Shown here piece after piece: positions 23,216 through 33,299 of a stretch of 64,000 bases of DNA (position 1 is its first letter; each line of letters starts with the position of its first letter). The position numbers were made by a program, and so were the translations under genes. Below the pieces are notes generated by a model that saw nothing but the letters and a program-made list of their open reading frames with translations, was not told the origin of the DNA and did no database searches. Source of the DNA: Macrocystis pyrifera. Taxonomy: Eukaryota > Sar > Phaeophyceae > Laminariales > Laminariaceae. The stretch is from contig JASSKH010000003.1 of the NCBI GenBank assembly GCA_031763025.1, forward strand, positions 14,752,992 to 14,816,991, written 5' to 3'.

Positions 23216-23671
23216 TAGTTGTACCTTGTCGTGTCACGCCGTACTGCGAAGGCTAAGTTGCAAGATTGTACCCTTGGGGACAGAGGCGACAGCGCGCACG
23301 ACAATCCAAGCAGCAAAATCGATTTTGATGTTTAAAATTCCTAAAATGCGGTCCAAAATTCAACATCACTCCCGTTTTCATCAACATGTAGCATACCTGG
23401 TACGATAGTATCTTGGCACCAGTATACACCGTACCAGGTACCTGGTATACCGTAAAGAGGTAAATGACGTTGGGTTCGCACAGGGATGTGGTCGTTTTTC
23501 GGCGCTCGATTTCTCAACAACGGCAAAGAAGGGTGCTAAAAAAGTACAATACTATACATAGGATTTTACAGGGGCATATGATGTGACCGCTCCCCTGGTC
23601 GAGCGGGCGATATGCATGGGGAGTGCGTTGTGTTCCGTGGGCACACTCACCGCAGTCAAAAGTCACCTCCT

Positions 23672-23780
23672 ATTACAGGGGTCCATAGTTAACGGGACCA
23701 AATTTTGTTAGTAAAAATAGGAAAATATATAGGTTTTTATGTACACCATAGGTCCTGTTAATTATGGACCCCCGTAATAG
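23672..23780. mobile_element. TA-type MITE, copy 7, with known empty site
   Basis: Inserted in duplication copy A. Copy B at about 39,690 reads CACCTCCTAGTTATTG without the element; here the order is CACCTCCTA, element, TAGTTGTTTTTATTG. This shows that insertion duplicated the dinucleotide TA. Confidence 0.93.
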
Positions 23781-24632
23781 TTGTTTTTATTGAAAGAGCA
23801 AGAGCGACGTGTTGTAGCTCTAACTTTGTTGTGCTGTCGTTTACGTGTGGAGATTAAAGCATATTGTGGCGCGAGTATGACCGTTTCTCGCGTGTCTTTG
23901 CATACGGCAGCTCTGGCGAAGCACCCAGTGCTGATGTGTGATGTTTTTGTTCGGTATGGAGTCGGCAGACGACAAGTCGCGACCAGCAGCAGTTGGTACC
24001 TCTGCTGGCTTCGCATGTTCAGTCGCTTGCACCACTGCAAGCCTTTGTCTTGATTTGTCGGCAAACTATACTGGCCACTCCGAGCAGTGCTTGGCGTCTC
24101 GGCACGAGTTTTTTTGTTCCTTTTACAGAACTCACAACTCGGACTCTCACTTTTGTTGGGAGCTGATGAGCACATATATTCGGTATGTCCGTGGTGTGCA
24201 GTCAGCTAAGGCGACACCCGTTTATGAATAGTTACTTCCAGATATTTTCCTCTTCGAACGAGCGCTGACAATGCTTAACGGCGCTACGAGTAGAGCTGCG
24301 GTACGATAATCCGTGGGGGAGATAGTTGATGTATAAGAGTTTTGTTTTCTTCCTGCAGAGATAGCATCGTTACTGTAGGAAGAAGGACGAGCCTTTGGAG
24401 GGGTACGGGGGGCATAGCCAGAGAGGTGGAAATGCTCAGCGATCAAGTGTATTTCTTGCTGCATTTTTCCTTCTGTGTTTCATTAAGGGGGCGAGCTTTT
24501 GCACAGCCCCCCCCCAAGCTGACTGTGAGGAGAAAATTACTACAGATACAGATAACCGCGATGCCAAGATGCTCGCTTTCGTCAACATGATCCTATGGTT
24601 TTAGCCGATGCAACACAACCGCAGAAATACTG

Positions 24633-25332
24633 TTGTAACATCGCGTCGTACGTTAATTCGTATATAGTTTGGGATCAATGAGGCCTCCTGCTACGACCAG
24701 TCGGAGACTCTCACCCAGGGTTACTACTCCCGCGTTGGTTGTCTGGCAATCAACGCGGCACCTCGTCGCAGAGAGTACGTACCCCGGTACAATAAACACT
24801 AACAAAACTGATGTCGCTGTCGACGGTACACCTCGCTACCAACGATGGGCGGGCGGGATGGTCTGTTTTTTCCTAGCCTCTTTCTACTTTGTCGTGCTGT
24901 TGTAGAGCTGCGATATCGCTCACGGAGTGATACTCAATCACTGTCTCCCCATACAACAAGGAGGCTTTCCCGAAAAGGGATCCACCCTGCTGGCGTCCCC
25001 TCTTTTCTGGTCCAGATTACTGTTCTAACATCGCGTCGTACGTTAATTCGTATATAGTTTGGGATCAATGAGGCCTCTCTCTGCTGCGGCATGAGATCAC
25101 ACCCATACTTGTTGACCCTTCTCTTATCTCAATGTCGTCGCTCTTTTGATGCGTATCCTTTTTGCGGGTGCCTTCTATTCCTTATTGTCCCCAAACTTGT
25201 AGCCTAGTTGATTAGGGGTTCTGCTACCGTTGGTTGTCCCGTGGGAACGTCGTGTACGATTTTCCAGACCCCTCTGACGGTGATACGCGCTGAGGTATGC
25301 GATCGCGGTGTGATGCACCCGCAGAAATACTG
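24633..25332. mobile_element. 700-bp insertion flanked by a 14-bp direct repeat
   Basis: CCGCAGAAATACTG occurs at 24,619-24,632 and 25,319-25,332; copy B has the site once (CCCAGAAATACTG near 40,550). Inside, a 57-bp direct repeat (24,631-24,687 and 25,021-25,077, TGTTSTAACATCGCGTCG start) recalls LTR ends beginning TGTT, but no internal coding region was seen. Confidence 0.6.
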
Positions 25333-25708
25333 CAGTGCCGTGTTTCGCAAATCATTACCGGCTGGGTGAAGTAGTAGTCATGGTACGTTGTGCATATGGA
25401 AGGCCACACCAGGTACTACGATGTGTGGCGCGAAAACAGGCCGTTTTTGTGCCCACGAGTTTCCTTCAATGTCGCCACGCCTAGTAATGCCGCCTTCGCT
25501 CAGCGTACACGGAGAGGGTTCGAATTAGATTCTTGGGTTGTTAAAAAGTCCCTGCTGTGTTGACTTTGCGCAATCAATCTACACTTGGCTCTCAGATCTA
25601 ACAAGTCCTAGAAGTGCGGAGGGGATGATTGCGTGACCCGTCGTGTCTTTAGCGCAGGAAAACCTCCGCCCCTCTTGGAACTGTCACAATCACATTTCCT
25701 GTGGTCAG

Positions 25709-25871
25709 CTCGTGTGGACTGCGTACACGAACCATGGGGTGGGTGATGAGGGTGAAGTGCACTGGCGAGGACTGCCAGGGACGACTGGTGCAGGAGCACT
25801 CGGACAAGGGGCTGTACGATCAGCTCAAAGTCTTCGAGACTCCCTTCGGCGTGAAACACGCGCAGACCAAG
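25709..25871 (+). pseudogene. POLA1: exon-like fragment of DNA polymerase alpha catalytic subunit (C-terminal zinc module)
   Basis: The frame reads SCGLRTRT...KCTGEDCQGRL, then QEHSDKGLYDQL and FETPFGVKHAQTK. The spacing of Cys pairs, the RTR, and the SDK-LY-QL followed by an F/A/K helix match the zinc-binding C-terminus of the polymerase alpha catalytic subunit, which contacts the B subunit. A TCAG acceptor precedes it. The 3' side reads AAG/ATAAGA, one base from the donor GTAAGA, and no canonical GT follows nearby. No other polymerase exons were found in the window. It may be a dead exon, a captured fragment, or an exon with an unusual donor. The upstream flank belongs to a segmental duplication that stops almost exactly at the acceptor. 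Confidence 0.5.
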
Positions 25872-25989
25872 ATAAGAGGAGGAAAAGGAAATCAATTCAC
25901 CGCTCAACCTCTCACACTCACTCTGAAAAATGATGCAAATGATTCGAAGTACAGTATAGTACTGTTTCTTGATAATTTTAGGGGTCAAA

Positions 25990-26386
25990 TCGGGGGCGGG
26001 GGGGGGTGCATTTGTTTTCTCACTAGACCGTCAGTCACCCGCGCTGATGATGACAATCGATCGTGTTGCTGTTTCTCGTATCTTGTTTGTTTTGGTGGTG
26101 TGGCAGCTGAAGCGTTTTCGTGGCCGTGTGAAGAAGAAGAGCACTATTGTCAATGTGGGTTTCGTAAACCTCTGGTGCTTGACGATTCATAACGGGATAC
26201 AAGCAGTTGTTTGCTCTCGAAGTTCGGGAGCACCACGGGCGAGCTGTCGATGTCGATCTTCTCTCTCTTTTTCAAGCCCCATGTCTCGATTAAAGGAGAA
26301 CAATCACCCGAGACCTGCAGCTGCCGCTCCCTCCCTGCCTCCCCCCTTCCTCCACAGTCCCCCCCCTCCTTTCCCCCCCCCCCCCT

Positions 26387-26418
<32 letters not shown>

Positions 26419-26480
26419 CCCCCCCTTCCCTCCGTCCCTCCATCCCTAGCCTGCACCCGCACCAGCCACTAATACTATAT
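25990..26480. other. C-rich tract, no gene established
   Basis: 26,330-26,450 is almost pure C with T interruptions. A minus-strand frame reading KKREKIDIDSSPVVLPNFES (about 26,190-26,300) looks exon-like but has no recognised family and no clear junctions. Confidence 0.35.
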
Positions 26481-26507
26481 ATACCCTCCCCCCCATACAC
26501 ACCAGGC

Positions 26508-26815
26508 ACCCACGAGGCAGTTACATAGTAAACCCATTGCTGTCTCTGGAAGTGGCCACACCAGAAATTAGATCAATTAATTGATGCTGTCATCCATGTG
26601 CAAGAAAATCCGCCTCAAAAGCGGTTCTTAGTAGCATGCAGCTCACCCTTCATGCGACTCGCCCAACGCCTCACGGCGCTTCGCGCTTGGTGCAAGCAAT
26701 GTCTGCCTGGTTGGTGAAAACCCGACGTGCTCCGTCCCGGCATTGTAGGGATGCGAGGGTCTATGGTCATATGATTACGGCCATGCACGATATTGAGTAC
26801 ACCCCCCCCCCCCCT
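26508..26815 (+). mobile_element. SINE-like repeat S1, second copy, ending in poly(C)
   Basis: Begins CCACGAGGCAGTTACATAG and ends ATATTGAGTACA followed by about 14 C, like the copy at 5.4 kb. Shared landmarks include CCCATTGCTGTCTCT, CTCACGGCGCTTCG and AACCCGACGTGCTCCGTCCC. Confidence 0.8.
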
Positions 26816-26994
26816 ACCCCCACTTCTCCCCTCCATCTCTCGCGTGCCCGTGTGCTCTTTTGCGTATCACCCCCCCTCCCTTTCTTTAGTATTCCACCTA
26901 CACACCTAAAGTAAACGCTACAGGCCAAGGCGTGAGACAGTACGTCCCAACGACAGGTGTCGGCGGGGTTCTTGGGCATCACGATGGCCTACCA

Positions 26995-27150
26995 GCCAGT
27001 GTCTCTAGAGCACCGCCAAATGCTGGGACTTTGTAGGGCGTGGCATCCAGGGTGACATAGTCAGTAGCGGAACCACGATAGAATCGGCCTGGGCCTGTGG
27101 TCTTCGGTGTTCGCGTCGCACATTATGCTGCACGGGATAAAAGTCCTCTT
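26995..27150 (+). repeat. decayed duplicate of 42,525-42,690
   Basis: Both carry GAGCACCGCCAAxTGCTGGG followed by GTGGCATCCAGG / GCGGCGCATCCAGGACGATG and, 60 bp on, CCTGGGCCTGT / CCCGAGCCTGT. In the shared frame this copy reads EHRQMLGLCRAWHPG and then a stop. Confidence 0.5.
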
Positions 27151-27651
27151 GACCCAACCTAACCCTACCCCGTTTAATAGGGACAGTTCGCACCATTCAC
27201 GGCTGTACCGGGTAGTAGGTCTAAAACATCGGGCCTTCTACGAGAACTACTATTAATAGTGTACTGCTGTAGTATTAGTGTAGTGAGCGTATGTATGTTT
27301 GTTGGGTGTTTTTAACCCACTGTATGGCGTCGTTTTTCGAGACTGAGGGTGAGATCACCGCCGGGGCGGTTCTTGCTTTCGTTTTTTATCAAAACTGTAT
27401 TTCACGCCGCTCCAGACCCTGGGACGTCGGGCGAGTTTATCGATGTTGCCGGTATGATAGTCACGCGCCGTTGTGATACGAGTCCGTCCATTATTGGCCA
27501 GTCAACTCTGTTATACGGAGTCCCAAAAGTTCAGACGAAATGTAGAGCGTTTTATAGGCACGGGAAGCAATTACGGCGTACCGGCACAGTACTTACTGTA
27601 GTCTCAATACGCACAAGGTAAGTACTTACCTGGTATGTACGAAGGAAACGT

Positions 27652-27683
<32 letters not shown>

Positions 27684-28904
27684 CGAAGGGCGGTAGCGCC
27701 CCCCCGGTGTTCTGGTTTCATGCTCAGCTGATGGTGAAATCAAGGCCGTCTACTCGTGCGTATTGCTATTATTGTGTTTACTTGCTCATGCGAAGGTGTA
27801 CATAGGCAGGGGATCAGCAGCGAACAACTCGCGAGACCGGAGTTGGGGGAGGGGGGGGTGGGTCGCGCGCACTGATGAGACTGGTTCGTTTTTGTTAGAG
27901 CCGAGGAACAAAGATGGAGTGACGAAACGGCACACGTATAGCACACGCAAAGCATATTTGACCTGTTTCACGGGAGACACATACGTCGACGCATTTCCTC
28001 GTCGTCAGGCCCCTCAATACCACGTTTCATGTGTACACAGCCGCCATTTCAACGTGCCGTCATTCGATGCAACGGAGCTCTCACAGGGAGTACACGCAGC
28101 GTTGTAGATTCTGCCATACCGGTATACCCGGTACATTACACACGGAGAAACATCGAATAGACGAAAACTCACTCTTCTGTTTTCTCCCTCGTTGTCGAGA
28201 CGAGACGGCGGGACTAATTCCTGTGTGTTGTTCAAGTAAGTGTACCCAGGGTGTGCTAGTTTGTGAAAAAAATTGGCCGTTTTTAACCTTTCTTTGCAAA
28301 AAAAATCGAAGCCTCAACGCAAAAGTGCCTTGATTCGCCCGGCGCAAGTCTTCACCACACCACCCACAACTTCGTCACCATGCCTATAGGGCTCGACTTT
28401 TAGAGTTCAACGTTCTACACAGACCGGAGGTACTCGAGGGGGGGGGGAGTGTTATAAGGATTACCCTGCGATGGGTGATCGATCGATCTTTCGCCCCTAT
28501 AATAGCTTAGTAGGTAACACCTTCACAGCTACCAGGTATATAACTACAGCAGTACCCCCCCCATGCTTTCGGGGGGGGGTAAATGTGCTTGGAAATAGTG
28601 TGAAGTCGTTTTTGCGGTACGTGGTACATGGCATTCGTTGGTGGCAAAAAAATAGCGATGGCGAAGGTTTTGGCATTGTATGATGTACGTAAGTACGGTA
28701 CATGGTGCGGAATCGATTCGAGCAAATGCAAAAAACGACTGGTACAGCAGTACGTGTACTGAAAAGAAATTTGAACAAAAGGAAAAGAAACAGATTCAGA
28801 ACAAAAAAAGAAAGAAAAAAAAACTGAGGTCTGTCCACAGCACAAAACGCCACATTTTAGCAAGCAACACCCCGACCGAGAGATTGAGGCTAGCGAGGGA
28901 CTGC

Positions 28905-29144
28905 TCTCGAGCCTACTTCTTGTATGCTGAACCATCTACCTCGTGGTGGACCAGTTGCATCAACGTCGTCTGTCTCCGATTTGTGCCTGATTACTTCCTC
29001 GCGGGGACAATGGTGGTGCGCTACGTACTACGTACTGTACTACTGCATCGCCCTTGTTTTCCTCCTCTTCAACCGGGTGTGGCGGCAGGCCGACTCGTCA
29101 AGAAGATGAACACATGGGTGATAGATGGATGGATGAACGGAAGG

Positions 29145-29180
<36 letters not shown>

Positions 29181-29310
29181 ATGGACAAAGCGGCCGCAGA
29201 CTTCTGACGCGACATGACGCGACATGCCATGTACCGTGTGTGGTTCGGGCTAGGATCGGGAAACGGGCAACCAGGGTCTAGTACTCCACCTCTCTGAGAG
29301 GCACTGGTGA
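28905..29310. repeat. diverged duplicate P2
   Basis: Partner of 22,670-23,215. In this copy the frame across the shared segment reads YCIALVFLLFNRVWRQADSS, hydrophobic then basic, which might be the tail of a decayed membrane-protein exon. The other copy breaks that frame. Confidence 0.5.
29122..29186. repeat. GATG microsatellite
   Basis: ATGGATGGATGGACGG-type tetranucleotide repeats within block P2. Confidence 0.9.
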
Positions 29311-31149
29311 GTACACAGCAGCAGCATACATAGTAGCTGATACTCAGACCAACGACAGGCAGCAACAAAAACACACAAGAACAGCAACAACAGCAGGAAG
29401 TACGTCCTGACTTTTTTCGATGAACAGCAACCCCCACGAAAGCGCGCGCGAGTTACGTACAGCAGTATGTATATAGACAATTTATTCAACCAGAGCTGTG
29501 TCTCGTACCTGGTACCAGGATTTGAATTAGACTTCGTGTGCGGTATACATGTATGTATGTATATATATGTTCTGCCCGTTGACTTCATGCGCATGTATAC
29601 AGCAGTAGTAGTACCTGATACCTTGTATGTGTGCAGCAAACAGCCGTTTGTTGTATGACGGGACCTTCGTTTTTCGCGCGTGATTTCCTTCCGGAGGGCT
29701 CTGGCTGTGTTCCAGCTGCTGGGTCCGTCCGCACGCACGCCCAAGTTTAACAACTCACAACAAAAAAAGTAATAGGTAATATAAGTGGGTCGCCAACAGA
29801 TGTCACCACGGGCACTACTATATATATTCATAAAAAGGGAACCTTTGGTGTTACATGGGTTTTGCACCTCACTGCTGCTGCTTTGGCTCGTTACAGCAGC
29901 CAGACCAGCCTGTGGTATACCGGTGTTTAGATACCTGGTATATAATACCAGATGTACATGATCAAGGTCAGTGGATCGCGTGCGCGCGCGGAAGAACCGC
30001 TGCACGCTCGCGCAAAAAGACGACTGATATTACAGCAGCGGTACATATATTTTACGCCACGAACGGGCGCTGAGCGCTCTTCTCATTACGAGTGAGTATA
30101 TATACGTCTATTATACGCCATTCCAGGAAGAAAGTTAAAGTTCCGTTTTAATTTCATCAAGTTGCACCACCTATGACTATGACGGCAGTAGCAGTGCGTA
30201 TGGCACGCTAGAATACGCACCTGCAATTAATGAGTCACCTCCAGCTAGCGGATCGGCTCGTATTCTCCACCTCCCCCCCAACATGATGCTGCCTGGTGTG
30301 TGTGTTCTTCACATTAAACCGTTTTTTTTCTCCCCGTCGACATCCTGCACAACTAGTGTCCGTGCCGATTCTTCAATCGTATTGATAGAGAGGTATATAC
30401 AAGCTCTGTGGTCACAAAACTACGACTGACTGGTACTTCACGTACATATCGCTATGTTGTCGGAAGGCAAGCATAGCAATAACAATACATATCATAATGG
30501 TTGTACCGTACATATTTCATTTAATGCGAGAGGACCTACCCTGGTACCTGATGTTCAAGGACGAGGAGTCATGAGTTTGTCCGGCCGTTGATGCTACCCC
30601 GTCTTCGCCGATGACGTTGTTTGTTCTTTCTTGGCTTCCATGACCTGTTCTTACAGCAGTGTCCTCCACATTGTCTTGGCACTCATACAAATCATACACG
30701 GCACTACTACTACTGTGGTTTATATCAGGCACGAGTACAAGACAATGCCTATTGCCACTTGACTGCTGAGTGCCTGCCAGTTTTCTTGTCGACTGACCTC
30801 GGTCGGGGTGTCACCGATGCCTACTTGGACGTCCGCACCGAATAATAAAAGTAGTCATATTCTCCGTTTTAGACGAGTAGGCCACTGTCCAGTACTACTG
30901 TAGTTGAACCAAACGATCGAAGACCCACGTAGAGAGCAAACTGCGACGTACTGCTGTGGAGGGTTTGCAGCGTCACAGATGGCAAGAGAAAACGAAGAAA
31001 TAGGACCGCAAGGTTTTTTAACTGGTCACGAAATACTTCTACTGTACACGGGTCATGAGCATGAGACAGGAGAGATTCCATTTTTACTGGCCCCAGGTGC
31101 GGCCACCGCCTTGTAAGGCGACGTGCGTCTGAGCATCTCGTTGGGAACT

Positions 31150-31492
31150 TGTTATAAGGCTTAGATTGGGTAGGCGATCGGTTAACCTTTGACTAATTTC
31201 CCAACGGACTAAGACCTTAACTTATGGCATCATCGTTAGGACATGGGTCGTTGATCGTGAGTTCGAATCTCACGTTCACCATGAAATCGTTTTTTAAAGA
31301 AAAGTGAATTTCCTCATTGTCAAGAATCAGAAAAAATACTTCTGGATCCCCAAAAATTGGAACCGCGTGTTGGTGGCACGTGGACCCGTGTACCCGGTTC
31401 GTTCCAAGGGGGGAGAATGTTACGAGGCTTACATCAGGTAGGCGATCGGTTAATATTTTACCAATAGCCCAATGGATTGAGACCTAACACAC
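31150..31492 (+). mobile_element. miniature LTR element (TRIM-like), two 75-bp terminal repeats
   Basis: LTR-like copies 31,150-31,224 (TGTTATAAGGCTTA..) and 31,418-31,492 (TGTTACGAGGCTTA..) share TAGGCGATCGGTTAA and the CCAAxGGAxTxAGACCT segment. The left one is followed by TGGCATCATCG, a possible primer-binding site, and the right one is preceded by CCAAGGGGGGAGAA, a polypurine tract. The 190-bp interior is non-coding and contains a tRNA-like 3' half (GTGAGTTCGAATCTCACGTT then CACCA). Confidence 0.65.
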
Positions 31493-31909
31493 TGGAGCAT
31501 CTGCGCAGCCCTGTGCTTTTGTCGTCTGTTTGCACCAAAGCAACACGATGCGCCTATATCTGGACCCTTGTTTTTTATCGTTTTCTTTATTGGAACAACA
31601 GATAGACGTGGGGCGGCTGGACAGACGTGAGGCGCAACTTGACAGGTATAGTTTATATCGGCTCCATCTAGCCCCTACCTAGACGTACAACGAAACTAGA
31701 TACCAAAAACCGTTGCATTCTGGCGTGCGTGCTACGTAGGAGGCGTAAATACGCTTGCTGCAATTTTGCGCGACCACTTTCGCCGCAAATCCTGACGTAA
31801 CATGATTTGACTCACGGAGTTTTCTGCTGTATAACTCCCTGGGCTTCCCTCCTACTGTGTCGAACATATATGCCGGGGCCGTTTTAACAGCCTCCTTGCC
31901 CCAATCCTG

Positions 31910-32310
31910 CACCGCCTCTTCGTATTGTTCGCGTATTCTACGGGGGCGGGCCCATGGAGCTGAGAGACCACAAGGCTTGCTTCAGCAACAATACCAGGGT
32001 ATTGACGACTCGCGCAGCCAGCCGAGAAGCCCAACAAATCTAAGAACGTAGCCGAGGGCCAGAGTGGTGTCCGAAGGTATTGCCAACGTAAAATGCGCTC
32101 AACTCGTAAGAATAGCCATTGGCGAATCAACCGTATGCAAGCCGCGATATAAACTCGTAAGGTAGTGGCATACGCCACTAATCGGCTCGGTACGAGAGCG
32201 AGGAAATGCAGGTAAATATACAGTCCGATCCCAGACACGCATGTTGGCGGACAACGACTTCGTCTCGTCGAGCTTGTGTGGCGAAGGGATGTCTCACGAA
32301 CTTGTGGTTT
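31910..32310 (+). pseudogene. decayed copy of the last exon of the zinc-motif gene
   Basis: The nucleotide sequence parallels 19,560-19,960. The GGRIELRYHKQCFS of the source becomes GGPMELRDHKACFS, so the HxxxC is kept. The copy then shifts frame at the CGCGCAGCCAG stretch and meets a stop. The CAG acceptor seen at 19,574 is not conserved here. Similarity resumes downstream: 33,060-33,220 resembles 20,190-20,400, so a larger block was duplicated and later interrupted. Confidence 0.55.
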
Positions 32311-33059
32311 TACGTCTATATACCAAGTCTTTATTTCTGTGATTTTCCCTCGCTACGTCATCTAGAGGGCTAACTTCAACCCAAAACTCCAACCCGAGGC
32401 CACCGGTACCCCCTCCCCCCCTCGCCACCTGGCCTACCCCCCGGTGGCTGCTTCGTTTGTGTTGACGCGTGTAGGGTTTACATCCCCAGCGCTCGTCGAG
32501 TTGAATCGACTTATCCGTCCTCAAAGTACGCACTACTAACAAATTGATTTTTTTCGCGGTTCTCCTATCTACAGTCACCGAAGTGTTCAAGAGACGCTAC
32601 AGTGGCAGCACTGTGCAGATGTGTTGCGGTAGAGCCTACACTTCCTTCAACCAGCAATCTTGAAAGTTCGAGGTCAAACCTCCCAAGAAGTTACTGCTCG
32701 TTTTTTTTTTAGACCACCAGAGAGCTGACCCTGGCTGGAGCAACTCCGGTTTTAGTTTGCAGTGTGTACAAAGCACTTTTCTATGCTCTCTGGATGCGGC
32801 AATGACACTCAGTCGGGCGTTTCTCTCGTTCCCCAAGTGGAGCTTAGTTTTTACATCGCGCATTTTTTTTTGAATGGTGCCGTTCCCCGGCCGCAACGCT
32901 TGATGGCCAGACACTACAGCCCGAGAGGTGTAGGGGGTAGACTGTAGACCCCTTCGGGCCATACTATTGTTTCCCTTGGATGTGGAAGTTAATTTATGTC
33001 TTGAATTCGTATGCCCTTCCATGGCTTATCAGTAATCCCTTTTGAGGCGAGCGAATGAC

Positions 33060-33220
33060 ACTGCACCCTCTTCGTGCCGTGTTCAGTACTGCAAAACTAC
33101 TCGACTTCGATCTCGGTGTTACGCGTTTCCTACCTCGGTGTCCACCCATCTTTCGTCCTAAGGTATTCCTGGGGTCGACGTATTCCCAAGAGTTAAAGCG
33201 CTCGAAAAAATGTGAGGGGC
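33060..33220 (+). repeat. continuation of the 19.6-20.4 kb duplicated block
   Basis: This stretch, including the CGTCCTAAGGT...CCC and GCGCTCGAAAAA segments, aligns with 20,190-20,400. Together with 31,910-32,310 it shows that about 0.8 kb of the zinc-gene 3' region was copied. The two parts are separated by about 750 bp here against about 210 bp in the source. Confidence 0.45.
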
Positions 33221-33299
33221 TGCAACCGGAACCGCGATTGGCTTACGTCGGCAACCAGTGGATGGAGCGTACTGGCAGGGGGTGCAAGGTTTCGAGTCA

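Larger units (their letters stand above)
19746..23564. other. no convincing gene; repeats and open frames only
   Basis: Apart from MITE copy 6 and the 22.67-23.22 kb block, I see nothing supportable. A 20,190-20,400 stretch has a relative at 33.1 kb. A GACC/GATC microsatellite lies at 21,179-21,208. Several TACCWGGTA and TACAGCAGT motifs occur near 22.4 kb. Confidence 0.4.
23565..25705 (+). repeat. segmental duplication, copy A (with two insertions)
   Basis: Aligns with 39,585-40,925 from TTTTACAGGGGCAT through CTTGGCTCTCAG. Relative to copy B it carries MITE copy 7 and a 700-bp insertion at 24,633-25,332. It ends at the acceptor of the polymerase-alpha-like exon. Confidence 0.85.
27190..31149. 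other. gene-poor stretch with simple repeats
   Basis: Contains a G30-like run at 27,654-27,683, a G run near 28,437, a (GATG)n tract at 29,122-29,186 and many TACCWGGTA / TACAGCAGT motifs. No exon with supported junctions was recognised apart from the diverged block at 28.9-29.3 kb. Confidence 0.4.

Noticed and set aside
22683..23408. 241-residue open frame on the plus strand
   Set aside because: It runs through duplicate P1, whose partner P2 does not keep the frame.
29250..30005. 251-residue open frame on the minus strand
   Set aside because: Composition looks random, it overlaps block P2 and several enriched 9-mers, and no motif is seen.
31235..31292. tRNA gene
   Set aside because: Only a T-arm and 3' half are present; no matching 5' acceptor strand. 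Better explained as part of the miniature LTR element.
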